DNA from: Dillenia suffruticosa | Taxonomy: Eukaryota; Streptophyta; Magnoliopsida; Dilleniales; Dilleniaceae | Direction of reading: 5' to 3' | DNA: 64,000 nt | Assembly: GCA_033439265.1 (NCBI GenBank) | Contig: JAVTVX010000034.1 | Location: 10,447,001 to 10,511,000 of the forward strand | Part shown: positions 10,380 through 22,907 of the stretch, piece by piece | How positions within the stretch are numbered: the stretch's first letter is position 1 | Layout: every line of letters begins with the position of its first letter | Made by a program: the position numbers and the translations under genes | The notes under the pieces: model-generated | Seen by the model: the letters and a program-made list of their open reading frames with translations, nothing else | Databases searched by the model: none | Told to the model about the DNA's origin: nothing

Positions 10380-11270
10380 TTTCCTCTTTCTTCCCTTTAA
10401 TATTCTTTATAAATATAATATTTTATTACCCTTTTTTTTTTATCTACTCCTTCGTTATCACTTACTCCTTTTGAACGTAGGAGGCTTAGATTAGGGTGTC
10501 AGATATAATATTTTATTTTATTTATTTCATTAGTTCAAAGCAAGCATTTGATTACCCTTTCTTCCCTCTATTATTCTTTATAAATATAGTATTTTATTTC
10601 TTTTCTATATTACAAAATACAAATTTTAAAATAGAAATATTAAACTTTTTTATAAAGTAGTAATTTTTTTCAGAAAAATGATAAATTAAATTATATTCAT
10701 AAATTTTAATATTAAATATAAATTATATGAGAAAAGAGTTTAGTAAAAAATGTAATCAAAATGCATACTAATAAAATACTTTAATTTATAAAATATTCTA
10801 ATAATGTATTATATATAAATGTGATAGAATTCATACCCCTCATTCTAACAATTTGGATATTATTTTGATATCTCATTTCGTTAGATATGCCAAACAAATC
10901 ACATGTTCGGCCAGATCGTGTGGAAGATTAATGTTAGCTATTGCAAACATGAATTTAGATGATGTATATTTTTAGATTGAAATTAAAAATTTTTTAAATT
11001 AAAATTTTAGATGAAGTGATTATAAAATATTTAATTTTTCATGCTGTTAATGCCAATCATTTTCTATCATCAAATACACGTTATTTCAAAACTTATTGGC
11101 AACCAGTCCTATAAGACATTAATTAGTTTTGGTCCCACACTTCCTCCACATGTGAAAGAAAAGACTGGACAATGACCTTGCTGACACTCTATCTGATTCT
11201 GAAAAGATAACGATAAGATGGTGTTTGAAAAAATGTCTCAATTTATAAAATACGTCATGAAAAGAATATA
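10380..11270. repeat. NLR-upstream block copy plus one array repeat unit
   Basis: This segment is collinear with 18900-19600 and, at lower identity, with 4150-4560. It contains TTTATTATTCTTTATAAATA, ATATTCTAATAATGTATTAT (an empty site for the copia insertion at 22608) and CAAATCACATGTTCGGCCA, then a ~290-bp repeat unit at 11040-11260. Confidence 0.6.
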
Positions 11271-11665
11271 TTTTTTGGGGTAAAATTTTACTAAACTTTG
11301 TTTTATGAGAAAGCTTGGGTTTTTCAAAATTCTGAATAGTCTCTTATTAGTTCCATATGCTTTTCTTTCATACCCTTTAGAATTCTAAAGCTCCCCCCAC
11401 CAAATAAAAAAAAAAGTAAATAAATAATATTTACAAATTGACTTCTAAAAAAAGAATTTTCTATGCGAACAAGCTGTAATGATACCTTAATAATGGGTTG
11501 TTTTAATTATCATTATAAGGAATACAAAAGGATGGTATATATTTATTTAGTTGGTTGTCATCGATTTGCACTTGTGAAATTTCATTTACAAAATTTTGGA
11601 CCATTGAGAAGAAAAGGAGCAGGGATTACAACACCAACACCAAAATGAATAAGTTATGTGTTTTT
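11270..11665. repeat. Direct repeat, copy B (partner at 6000-6450)
   Basis: This matches 6000-6450 as described there. Downstream, to 12484, lie one and a half further diverged units of the ~290-bp repeat (11935-12060 truncated, 12060-12300 complete) and AT-rich DNA. Confidence 0.65.
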
Positions 11666-12489
11666 AATATCAAGACACCTATATTTCGTCTATTTACATT
11701 TTCTACACCATGTTTTTAAAATCTAGCATTTATATACTCGTGTGCCTAGATTAATATTTCTTTCTTCCATATTAATCAGATTTATGAATTAATTAAAATT
11801 TTAAATATCAATGATCAAATAAAAAAATTATTATTTCTTATGATATACTTTTAATACTTTCATTTTATATCTTTTATGTTGACAATTAATTTGTCAAGAA
11901 GACAAAAACACGTAGATGAAGTGATTATAAAATATTTAATTTTTTCTTTTTTTATGTTATCAATATCAATTATTTTTTGACATGTCATTCTAAAACCCAC
12001 CGACAATCACTCCAATGACAATAAATTATTATTGGTACCATGCATCCTCTATATGTGAAAGTGATTTAATTTTTTCTTTTTACTATGTTGTCAATATCAA
12101 TCATTTTCTGACATGTCATTCCAAAACCCACCGACAACCACTCCAATGACACTAAATTATTATTGGTCCCATGCATCCTCTACATGTGAAAGACTGACGA
12201 AGGCCCTGCCGACACTCTATCTGGCTCTAAAAAGATAACAATAAGATGGTGTTCGAAAAATATTTCATTTTATTTATATTTATTTATATATAAAATCAAT
12301 TAATTAAATTAAAAAAAAATTTAGTAAATAAATTATTTTATAGGTAAAATAAAATTTTTTATTAGAAACTTTAATTATTATTATATCAAATAATTAATTT
12401 TACTTGAAATCTAGATTTTTTTATCAATAAATTATAATTAAAATGATATTAATTTTTCTTTCAAAAAAATTTTAAATTTGAGTTATGGT

Positions 12490-13995
12490 TGGTGTGTCGT
12501 CAAACAACCAAAAATAAAATTACCTACTTCATTAAGACGAGTCTAGGGTGAGCAGGGTCGAATCCACAGGGAACGGTAGATTTATCTCTTTCAAGGAAAA
12601 TGAAAATATGGGGGGTTTTGATAAAATAATCTAAAATAACTAAGCAAACAAATTAATGAAAATTAACTACAATAAAATGATGAGAAAATATCAATTAAAG
12701 GAAATGATGTCAATAAAGATAAAACCTAGCCAAAGGAGTTATTTCCGCCTTGATGTGTTTGATTGATCATTGATACAAAAATTACTCGATATTATGCGAA
12801 TAAATTGGTTATAACCGCTAAGTACCACGAAGCGACCAATCTCTCCGTACTTCTTCGGTAATCAAGATACCATCGTTAATTACTTCCCTAATCGAAAGAC
12901 AACCCAAGAGACCCTCATTGGATTTAATGTTCCGACAGCATTAAGATCTAGAGAGACCCAATTCTAATCAGTAAATTCCAATCTGGATTTATTTAAATTA
13001 GATTACCTAATCTCTTGACATAAATCCTACCGCTTGCGAGGCCATAAAATTATGTCAATTACCACTCCATTAAAAACACACAAATCTTGCTATTTTTAAA
13101 TGGTAGTAGAGTATTCTAGGGTTATTAAATATAGGCCTCTATTTAACACTCCCAAAATAATCATAAACACTAAGCATAGAGATTAAATAAATACCCACAA
13201 ACATCAAGCAAATAAGATCATTTAGATCTCACAATCATTATTTATCAAGATTTCAATAATCTTTTGACTAGAAAAATAAATTAAAATGAAAACATCTAAA
13301 AAGAAAACTCATAAACAATGAATATTGCTACTAAGGAATGAAGAAAAGCAAAGAGTTTCTCTCCCGGCTGAAGGCTGCTACTGTAGACGTGAATAGTGCT
13401 GCCCCCAAGGGGGCTGCCCGGCTGCCTCCTCCAAGGAGTTCTCCTCCAAAAAAGTTCTCTCAAAGGTTTGGAATACTCCTATATATATAGGAGTAGAAAC
13501 CCTAAAGAACATAAGATTTTTCCTATTTGTAAAAAGTAAATATTTCTAACCCTAATAACTATTAAATAAATAAAAAGAAAGTAAAAAGTAAAAAGTAAAA
13601 TTCCTAAAATATAATATCTAAGAAATTTACATCTTTAAAAAATTTCTTTTCCTAAATATTAGGAATGGAATCAAATTCTTCAAAATCTTCAATATTCCAA
13701 GTCCACTCCAATTTCCTCTTGAATGTGTAATTGGGAAAGGAAACTTTTACTGTAGTAAATCTTCAAAACCTTTTGCTTGCCTCTTGAAATCCACATGCCC
13801 ACGTGCTAATAAAAGAGCATTGCTGTCCAATTTTTCATACTTCACAAAATTGCTCCAATTTAGTTCATTTTTCTTCATTTTCCATAATAAGTCTCCTCCT
13901 AAATAAAATGTCACAAAACATAAATATTAGTGTAATATTTATTCAAAAATAATACAAAATCAATCGCAAATATTACACTTATTTAAGCCCTATCA
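12490..13995 (-). mobile_element. Solo LTR of a retrotransposon, 1506 bp, target duplication ATGGT
   Basis: The segment begins TGGTGTGTCG and ends GCCCTATCA, so it has TG...CA ends, and it is flanked by identical ATGGT at 12485-12489 and 13996-14000. It has no internal coding region, primer site or second LTR, so it is a solo LTR left by recombination. The minus strand is taken as the sense strand because a TATA element (in the palindrome at 13475-13494) lies there upstream of a plausible transcribed part. The string CCACAGGGAACG near 12569 is a mark common in plant LTRs. The superfamily is not assignable without a database search. Confidence 0.85.
13475..13494. promoter_or_regulatory. Palindromic TATA box inside the solo LTR
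   Basis: ACTCCTATATATATAGGAGT is a perfect 20-bp palindrome with a TATA core. It sits about 500 bp into the LTR (minus-strand sense), where a retrotransposon promoter is expected. Confidence 0.55.
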
Positions 13996-14000
13996 ATGGT

Positions 14001-14530
14001 CTTCAAAGTCAGCTTTATTTGTTTAAATTATATAGGTTTGAATTTGAGTTCAGCTTGAGAAAATTTAAAGAATTAAGATTTAAACTCGATCTGAAAAATT
14101 AGAAAGATTTGAAGTCAATTTTAAATCGACTCGATTTCGAATTATAAATTTTAATTTTTTATAATTTAATTTATTTTATAGTATAATAAATATCATATAA
14201 AAACATATTAATAATAAAATACAAAAGAAATATCACCGTACTAAATTAAAAATTACACACTATTATAAAAATTAATAATAATAATAATAATAAATTAAAA
14301 AACTATGGCAAGAGAAATATATTAAAGTTATCAAAATTACTATCAAAATACTATAATTTTTAATTTTAAATGAGCCGGTCTATAACGGGTCGAGTCTACT
14401 GGTGTCCAAACTTAACCCGTAATTAAAACGGGTCTAAATAATAAATTTGAGTCTAATTTGTTCTTAAAAGGATTAGAGCTCGACCCTTCAAAATGGGTAG
14501 GGTTTAGGTCAGCCCGACCCAATTGTTACT
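14001..14530. other. AT-rich DNA ending in a hAT-like terminal segment
   Basis: About 14370-14525 contains repeated CGGGTCGAG, CCCGTAATT and GGTCAGCCCGACCC strings like those seen near the ends of plant hAT-type MITEs. The matching other end and a duplication could not be found, so only a fragment is proposed. Confidence 0.3.
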
Positions 14531-14790
14531 CTTAATCGTCACTTACTCTTTTTTGAATGTAAGAGGGGTAGAATGTGGTTTTAAATATAATATTTTATTT
14601 TAGTTATTTTATTAGTTTAAAGTAGTCATTTTATTATCTTTTCTTCCCTTTATTATTCTTTATAAATATAATATTTTGTTTCCTTTTTATATTACAAAAT
14701 AAAAATTTTAAAGTAGAAATATTAGAGTTTTTATAAAGTTATAAAACTTTTTTAAGAAAAATGATAAATTAATTATTATATTCATAAATT
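14531..14790. repeat. NLR-upstream block copy (partial)
   Basis: This is a diverged direct copy of the same block seen at 10430-10700 and 22260-22500 (TTTTTTGAATGTAAGAGG, TTATTCTTTATAAATATAAT, AAAAATTTTAAAGTAGAAAT). Confidence 0.55.
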
Positions 14791-15700
14791 TACGTATTAA
14801 TTGATGGGTTATGCTTGATTTTTTATATTGAATAGTTGAATGCTTGATTTTTTATATTGAATGGTTTACTTTGGTTTTATTTTATATTTAAATTTATAAT
14901 TATACTTAAATATTTATCATTTTTTAATTTAGATACCTAGTTTAAAATTTTTAATTAAATAAATATATATATGAACTTATAAACTGAATTGAACCGCCAG
15001 TTAGCTCAATGTGAATTGATCTTGAGCAAAAAAGAAAAAAAAAATAAATCACCAAAAGATGAGCAAAGCAAGGAGCTGAACAAAATTCAATTCAACAAAT
15101 CCCTACCTAGCGTCAATTCAGCTTAATTTCCATCTCTACCGTTGATCATGGTTCTTTGAACCGTCCATGATGGCATCAATTCAGCTGGTATAAATGATTC
15201 TTTGAACTGTTAACCTTGATTCGATTTGTTCTGATTGCATGATGGTGTTCAAACTATGTTCATGTCTACCCTCATCCCCAAAATTCCCGTCCCTCTTCCA
15301 GTGAGAAAACACTTATTTCGTGAATGCAAATTTATTTAATCTTATTTTTAAGATAATTTTTGTTAATTAAAATAAAAAAATTTAATAAAAATAATAAAGT
15401 TTTAGAAATAAAAATTAAATATTTGATAATTTTAATTATTATTATTTTAATAAATTTTATATTTATTTAACATGATTATGATTACAAAATATTTAATTTT
15501 TTCCTCTTTCTAGGCGCCAATCTTCTTAGGCCATCAAATTCACTTCATTTCAAAACCTAAAACAGGTCCCATAGGTCTTCTACATGTGAAAGATTAGATC
15601 AAGATCTTGCCTACACCCTTGATTCCCAAAAGATAACAATAAGATTATCTTTAAAAAATATCTCAACTGAGTAATTGACAATGAATTTTATTTAAATTAT
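14790..15700. repeat. Segmental duplication, copy 1 (partner 28975-29900)
   Basis: Long, well conserved direct duplication. Shared marks are ATTGATGGGTTATGCTTGA, CCTACCTAGCGTCAATTCAG, TTGATCATGGTT, ATCAATTCAGCTGGTATAAA and CACCCTCATCCCCAAAATTC. The two copies look like 90% or more identical over about 500 bp by eye, younger than most of the array. No reading frame is present. Confidence 0.75.
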
Positions 15701-16998
15701 CACAGTACATTATGAAAATAATAATACAATTATAAATTAGTAGAACAATTGAAGAAAATTTTTAAAATTTTACACTAATTTGTTATATGAGTTATGATAT
15801 TTTTTATGGTGTATTTCTTTAGTTTGACATTTCTATTGAATTAAATCAATCATATTATGATTTAATCAAAAATAATATTATGCGCACCAGTAGGGATATG
15901 GCCCAACTATTGCATACCCAATAATTTTATTTAGCAACTATTTTATAATTTATTTGTCATCAATTAATTCTAAATATACAAATTTCTTAATAAATAAAGA
16001 AAAAAAATAATATTATGCTTCATTGAATGCATGGGGCTCTGATTAGAGTGTTAAACGAAATATTTTTTTTTTCTTTTTCCTTTTTTGTGGTGGAGATCAA
16101 GAGCAAGGAATTTTGTTAAATCAAGCTGACACCTTTGACCCCGACTTGTTTGTGGCTCCTAATGTAATAGAAGACCCCAAAAAGAATTTAACTGCATATC
16201 ATAATCAACAGATAATAGTTTTGATATGATAAAAAAATTATTATTCTTATGATGTATTTTTAATACTTATTTTTTTTTGCATCTATTATGTTTTTATGAT
16301 GATAATTAATATATGAAACAGACAAAAATATGTGGAGAAACAGTATCATTTTTGCAAAATCCCTAAATTTTCTGTATTGTGGCTCCAAATTTAAGGGAAA
16401 AAAGAAGTAATTTTGGTGCATAAAAATTATAAATTTACCGATAAAAATCTACGGATTAGATGGGGGTAAGGTTTGCTGTGTTTATATTTTTTATATAAAA
16501 ATAAAGAAAGAAAGAAAATCAAATGAAAAGAAAAATTCATTTTGGAAGGACGTGAAACTGTTAACGCATAGACGACACCAATGACATGGCTTGACGGGCA
16601 ACTCAAACCTTACTCTCCACTTTGCGATCTGTAGTCGATTTGAGATAAGACACTCCAACAATCGTATTTAATAAATTCTTTCTCTCGAACAAATTAAAAA
16701 TACAAAAAACAAAAAATGATGCATGTCCTGACGAACAGATTCTGCCATTTTACACACCCAACTAGCCCTGTTATGACACCCGAGTCGAGCTCGGGTATCC
16801 CAATACCTGAGTTCGGCTCGAGTCTGTAATTATAGAGTTTGAGTTCGACTCGAAGTGTCATCAAGGAGTTTGAATTTGAGTGTCACGGAGCTCATAGAAT
16901 AAGATTAGACCTAAAACCGAGCCCGAGACAACACCCATACCCGAGCCCGAAACTGAAATAGATCGCTCGAGAGCTTGATGTGGAGCAGACAAAACCCT

Positions 16999-17042
<44 letters not shown>

Positions 17043-18500
17043 GAAAAGGAAATCAGACCTTCAAGCGATCGCGATGGTGAAAGAAGAAGGAGATCGCAGG
17101 CTCGGCTGGGAAAAGACGTTCGATCGATCGTGATGGTGAGAGGAGAAGGAGATCGCAGGCTCGACTCTTTCGATCGATCGCGATGGTGAGAGGAGAAAGA
17201 GATCGCAGGCTTGGTTCCTTTGATTGATCGCGATGGTGAGAGGAGAAGGAGACCGAGACCGATCGCCATGGTGAGGGAGAAGAAGACCTTCTGCGACTAG
17301 GAAATGAGAATGGGTGAGGGCGGGGTTAGGGTAATTGAAAGGAAAAATTGCATTCGGGTAGTTCGACGAGCTTTGAGCTTGACTGAATATAGGCTCGAGC
17401 TCGGACAGGATTCGTTGAGCTGACCGAGCTCGACCCGAGCTCGAGCTGACCGAACTCGAGTTCGAGTTTTGACCGGATAGTGTCACGGGTAGACCAAGTT
17501 CGAGCTCAAGTTTTGATCAGATAGTGTCACGAGTACCCGTGACACTATCCAAATATCATAACAAACCTAAACCCACCCCCAACCCCAAGTCACCATCACC
17601 ATCTTATTTATTCACTTCAATTTCCCCTCATGAGCACTAACTAAATAAAGTTATACTAACTTTTTTATCACTTATATTAAAAATTAAATTTTTGATAATT
17701 TAAATTATTATTATTATTATTATTTTAATAGTTATTATAGTTGTCTACATGCACTATTATAAAATATTTAACTTTTTCTCTATCAATACAAATTTTCTTT
17801 CGCTACGAAATTCACGTTATTTTAAAAATCACTGACAACCACTTTTAGAATATTAAATCATTATTGGTCTAATACGTCCTACACTCCATTTGATTTTGAA
17901 AATATAATTATAAGGTGAGATATTAAATTATTACATATGAGAGATTAGACCAAGACCTTGTTTATGTTTCATCTGATTTTGAAAAAGATAACAATAAGGT
18001 GGTTTTTGAAAGATATCTCAATTTATTTATATTTATTTGAAATTTATTTATATGTAAAATAATGTGATCTTTTTTTCAGACCATCAATACTAATCTTTTT
18101 CTACTATCAAATTTACGTTATTTAAAAAATCATTGACAATCCCCTTTTAGAATAATAAATTATTATTGGTCCCACATGTCCAGCATTTCATCAAATTTTG
18201 AAAATATAACTGGAACATTAAATTATTATATGTGAGAAATTGGACCAAGACCATGTTTACGCTTCATCTAATCCTAAAAAGGATAACAATAAGATGGTTT
18301 TTGAAATATATCTCAATTTATTTATAATTTATTTATTTGTAAGATTAATTAATTAAAATAAAATAAAAATTTTTTTGGTAAATAAATTATTTTATAAGTA
18401 AACAAGTCAAGATGAAGTTAAAGAGTTTTGACCATGACATTTAAGAAAGTTCAAAAATCTACCGCAAATAAACAAGGAGAGAAGTTATTGCCCCCAAAAA
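15680..18500. repeat. Large direct duplication, copy 2 (partner 7640-9900)
   Basis: This is collinear with 7640-9900, apart from the 807-bp insertion at 16763-17569 and small indels. It carries two ~290-bp repeat units (17790-18060 and 18080-18340) where the partner carries three. Confidence 0.75.
16763..17569. mobile_element. hAT-like non-autonomous DNA transposon, 807 bp
   Basis: It interrupts the duplicated block; the partner copy at about 8720 runs straight through this site. Its ends read TAGCCCTGTTATGA and, reversed, TAGGTTTGTTATGA (11 of 14 match). It is flanked by CACCCAAC and AACCCACC, which fit a decayed 8-bp duplication (6 of 8). The interior is rich in CGAG/GAGCTCGAG palindromes and has a GA microsatellite at 17005-17040. 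There is a series of imperfect ~50-bp GATCGCGATGGTGAGAGGAG repeats at 17065-17265. The open frames here are low-complexity and encode no transposase. Confidence 0.6.
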
Positions 18501-18860
18501 CAAATCCCCAATTATTCACACATGCCTGTAGCCAGCCCTTAGACGTCAATGATTAGGACTAGATATTTTGATTCCAAGTCTTGCTCACTTTAGACTTGTG
18601 AAATCAAGGGTTGGTCTACAATGATGCTATGGTTCCATATGGGTCCGAAAAGTGGCATACCGAGGATATTGAAGCAAGCCAAGGAAAGCCAAATAAGTCA
18701 GGAAAAATGTGGAAAATTTACAAAGAAGGGAAAAACAAATAAACAGTGGGAGAGAGAAGAAAGGAGCAAGGGTTCCATGTGCTTAAGCTTAGGAAGAAAA
18801 GAAACATAAAGCAAAGGGAAATGAATTATGTTTAAGTTATCATTGTATATTCTCAAAAAA
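18400..18860. repeat. NLR leader copy without coding sequence (partner 21640-22090)
   Basis: 18660-18835 matches the NLR leader (GATATTGAAGCAAGCCAAGG, GAAGGGAAAAACAAATAAAC, GTGCTTAAGCTTAGGAAGA). The part that should contain the NLR start codon is replaced by unrelated DNA beginning ACAATGATGCTATGGTTCCAT. The same junction is present at 21865-21905, so the break occurred before this segment duplicated. Confidence 0.7.
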
Positions 18861-18894
18861 TAATATGACTATAAATTATAATACAAGTTAGTAT

Positions 18895-19600
18895 ATTAAA
18901 GCAAGCATTTGATTACCCTTTCGGCCCTTTATTATTCTTTATCAATATAATATATTATTTCTTTTTTATATTACAAAATAAAAATTTTAAAGTACAAATA
19001 TTAAACATTTTTATAAAGTAGTAATTTTCTTCAGAAAAATGATAAATTAAATTATATTCATAAATTTTAATATTAAATACAAATTACATAAGAAAAGAGT
19101 TTAGTAAAAAATATAATCGAAATGCATACTAATAAAACACTTTAATTTATGTTATAAAATATTCTAATAATGTATTATATGGAAATTTGGAAGAATTCAT
19201 ATAGGTTGTTCTAGCAATTTGGATATTATTTTGGCATCTCATTTCGTTAGATATGCCAAGCAACTCACATGTTCGGCCACATCATGGAACATTAATGTTA
19301 GCAATTGCAAACATGAATTTAGATAATGTGAATTTCTAAATTGAAATTAAAAACTTTTAAAATTAAATTTTAGATGAAGTGATTACAAAATATTTAACTT
19401 TTTCTTTTTTCTATGCTATCAATACAAATCATTCTCTGGCGTGTCATTCCAAAACCCACTGGCAACCACTTCTAAGACCTCGCTGGCACTCCATCAGATT
19501 CTGAAAAGATAACATGTGTTTGAAAAATATCTCAATTTATTTATAATTTATTTATATGTAAAATCAATTAATTAAATTAAAAATATTTTTTAGTAAATAA
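18895..19600. repeat. NLR-upstream block copy plus one array repeat unit
   Basis: Collinear with 10560-11270. It includes the empty copia target ATTCTAATAATGTATTATAT near 19164 and a partial ~290-bp repeat (19380-19580). Confidence 0.6.
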
Positions 19601-19764
19601 ATTATTTTATAAAGAAAATAAAATTTTTGTATTAGAAACTTTAGTTATTATTATATAAAATAATTAATTTTACTTTAGATCTTGATTTTTTGATCAATAA
19701 ATTATAATTTAATTGATATTAACTTTCTTTTTATAAATTAAGTTTTTTCGATATATAAAATAAA

Positions 19765-19910
19765 TATTGATTTTTCAAGGCCATATGGCACACCCTTGTG
19801 GGCCGTGCAGGACTCAAGTGCGTAACTTGTTAAGCAAAATTAAAAGGCAAACGATAGGCCTCATGGCCGTATCTTGTAGGCCCACTGACCCCATGATCAC
19901 AGACCTTATT
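19765..19910. repeat. Dispersed repeat, copy 2 (see 5870-6000)
   Basis: GGCCATATGGC, GGCAAACGATAGGCCTCATGG and CATGATCACAGACC correspond to the copies at 5870-6000 and 30075-30230. Confidence 0.5.
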
Positions 19911-20600
19911 TACAAATATAATATTTTGTTTTCTTTTGTTTTTATTGCAAAATAAAAATTTTAAAGTAGCAATATTAAACCTTTAAGCAAGTTGTGAAAA
20001 ATATATATATTTGCAAATAGAATAGGAAAATCTAAATTTTAAACGAAACCATATCTGAATATCATGTTTCAATAAATGATAATTCTCATGAGAAAGAGAG
20101 TACAGCTACTGGGATAGACCGATGGTCCTAACCTCATACAAACATCAGCACAACCATTACTTTTCCACGGAACAAAAAGAACATGACAAATCCGAGTTTG
20201 TCAAATTAACTATTGGCATTTACAAAAGAATATGAAAACTGGGATTTTCTTTTTACGTACATGTGGTTATATATATATGCACGGGTCAAGCCGGTACCGT
20301 TTTAGTATTTCATTTTGTTACCGACACCGAGCAAATCACATGTTTGGCCAAGTTCTTGCCTGTTAGCTATAGCTGAAGCAAAATCATCTCTTGCAAGTTC
20401 TTGCTTGCTATTGCAATGATTCAGTCTTCCGGTGGTGTTTTCTCTTGCAAAGATGGATGAGAAAACAAATTACTTCTTTCAAGGTAGTTTTGTGAACTAA
20501 AAAAACGATGCGTGTCCCGACAAACCCGGTTCCGCCCTTTTCCCCACGCAACCCCCCCACTCCAGGTCACACCACCGTCCTATATTCACTTCAATTTCCG
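19911..20600. repeat. Mixed array pieces
   Basis: 20290-20500 repeats the NLR-upstream segment at 4480-4690 (CAAATCACATGTTTGGCCAAG, TAGCTATAGCT, AAGGTAGTTTTGTGAA). 20505-20600 repeats 8688-8765 (GCGTGTCCCGACAAAC, CCTTTTCCCCAC). The join between two normally distant pieces shows rearrangement. Nothing coding is present. Confidence 0.5.
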
Positions 20601-20614
20601 GAATTGTGGGTTTA

Positions 20615-21085
20615 TTCGGTAGGAGTGTTTTTTTTTTCGATTTCTCTTTTCTTTTTAATGAAAAGTCTTGCCAAATAATTTTTAAAAAAATCTCTTAAAA
20701 AACAAGAGCTTTTTTTTTTTAACGAAGAAAAACAAAAAAAAGTAAAAGCTCTTAAGAGAAGCTTTTGCTTCTCCTTTTAAAAACAAGCCACCTTTTTAAG
20801 AAATCTATTTCTTTTTATTCCATTTATATTTTCCCTTGAAAGATATGAAATTTCAAATATATTCATAATCATAAATTTATTTATCTTTATGTTCTCTTTT
20901 TTTTCTTTAACTATAACTTTTAACTTTTAATTTTTAATTTTTAACTTTTACCTTTATTTCAAAACTTATTAAATAAGTTATTTTTAAAAGTAAAAATATC
21001 AAACAAATTTTAAAATTTTAAAAACTATTAATTTTTATTTCTCCTTATAAGGAGAAAAAAAAAAAAAAAACTTACCAAACAGGTT
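20615..21085. mobile_element. Candidate MITE with TTTGGTAA-type ends
   Basis: A 470-bp poly-A/T-rich segment lies between TTCGGTAGGAGTGTTTTTT and the inverted AAAAAACTTACCAAACA. It interrupts the order expected from the other array copies. The inner part contains the local inverted pairs AAAGCTCTTAAGAGAAGCTTTT and TCTCCTTATAAGGAGA. No clean target duplication was found. Confidence 0.35.
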
Positions 21086-21639
21086 TTTTTAAAATATTTA
21101 ACCTTTTCAACCATCAATATCGATCTTCTACGCTATTAAATTCACGTTATTTCAAAAACCAATGGCAACCCCTTTTGAAATATTAAATTATTATAAATAA
21201 GAGATTAAACCAAAATCTTATCTATGCTTTATATAATTCTGAAAAAAATAACAATAAGATGATTTTTGAAAAATATCTCAATTTATTTATAATTTATTTA
21301 TATATAAAATAAGATAATCTTCTTTTCAGACCATCAATATCAATTTTCTTCAGTTATCAAACTCATGTTATTTCAAAAACCACTGACAACTACTTTTGAA
21401 ATATTAAATTATTACTGGTTTCACAAGTCTTACACTCTTGATTTTGAAAATATAACTATAAGATGGGATATTAAATTATTATACGTGAAAGTTTAGGCAA
21501 AGATCTTGTCTACACTTCATTTGATTCGGACAAAGATAACAATAATATCGTGTTTGAAAGATATCTCAATTTACTTATATTTATTTGTAAAATTAATTAA
21601 TTAAATTAAAATATTTTTTAGTAAATAAATTATTTTATA

Positions 21640-22200
21640 AATAAACAAGTCAAGATGAAGATAAGTTTTGACCATAACATTTAAGAAAGTTAAAAAATCT
21701 AACGCAAATAAACAAAGAGAAAAGTTACCACCCAAAAGAAAAAAAAAATAATCTCCAATTATTCACACACGCCTGTAGCCAGCTCTAGACATCAATGATT
21801 AGGGCTAGATATTTTGATTCCAAGTCTTGCTCGCTTTACACTTGTGAAAATCAGGGTTGGGCTACAATGATGCTATGGTTCCATAATGGTCCGAAAGTGG
21901 CACGGAATATATTGAAGCAAGCCAAGGAAGACCAATGAGTAAGGAGAAAAGGGGAAAATTTACAAATAAGGGAAAAACAAATAAACAGAATGAGAGAGGA
22001 AAGGAACAAGAGTCTGATGTGCTTTAGTTTAGAAAGAAAACAAACAAAAAAGCGAAGGAAAATAAATTATATCTAAGTTATCGTCGCATACTTTCAAAAA
22101 ATAATACTATTATAAATTATAATATAAGTTAGTAGATGTGACGGGTTTTTTTATAATGTATTTTTTGGTTTAATATTTCTACCGAATTAAATAAGGGATG
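21640..22200. repeat. NLR leader copy without coding sequence (partner 18400-18860)
   Basis: 21765-22070 repeats 18525-18835, including the same foreign junction upstream of the leader. 22200-22260 resumes NLR-upstream sequence (CAAATCACATGTTCGGTCAAG). Confidence 0.7.
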
Positions 22201-22607
22201 CCATGCAAATCACATGTTCGGTCAAGTTCTTGCTTGTTAGCCATAGCTATGCCAAAATCATCTCTTTTTTGAACGTGGGAGGGGTAAGAATAGGGTGCTA
22301 AATATAATATTTTATTTTACTTATTTTATTAATTTAAAGCAGTTATTTTATTATCTTTTCTTTCTTTTATTATTCTTTATAAATATAATATTTTGTTTCT
22401 TTTTTATATTACAAAATAAAAATTTTAAAGTAGAAATATTAGACTTTTTATAAAGTTATAAAAATTTTAAAAGAAAAATGATAAACTAATTATTATATTC
22501 ATAAATTTAAGTATTAAATACAAATTATATGAGAAAAGAATTTAGTGAAAACTGTAATTCAAACACATACTAATAAAATACTTTAATTCACGGAATATTC
22601 TAATAAT

Positions 22608-22907
22608 TGTTATAAATAAAATGTATTTATTGTGGATATCTATTCATATGAATGACTTTTCAAATGGATGAACAAATTCAAGAATGACTATTGGCTTTTG
22701 AGTTACTATTTAATGATATGACAACTTTTGGTTTTTAGGTATACGTGTGATCATTAAGTTTTGGGAAACCATATTAATAGAAGTGTCTTTTTATTGTATC
22801 TCAAAATGCCTATAAATAGGTATCATTGTAATCTTATGTTGTATACAAAATGAAGAAATAAGATTGTTCTTCTCTTATTCTCTCTAAATTCTTTCTATTT
22901 TATAATA
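22608..22907 (+). repeat. 5' LTR of the copia element
   Basis: Begins TGTTATAAATAAAATG and ends CTATTTTATAATA. The TATA box TATAAATAGG lies at 22811-22820. The following bases CGTTATCAGCACGA occupy the primer-binding position; TATCAG is shared with the usual initiator-Met primer site, but the leading TGG is absent. Confidence 0.92.

Noticed and set aside
16997..17486. Open frames of 90 and 141 residues
   Set aside because: Serine/arginine low-complexity translations of GA and GATCGCGATGG repeats in the hAT-like element.
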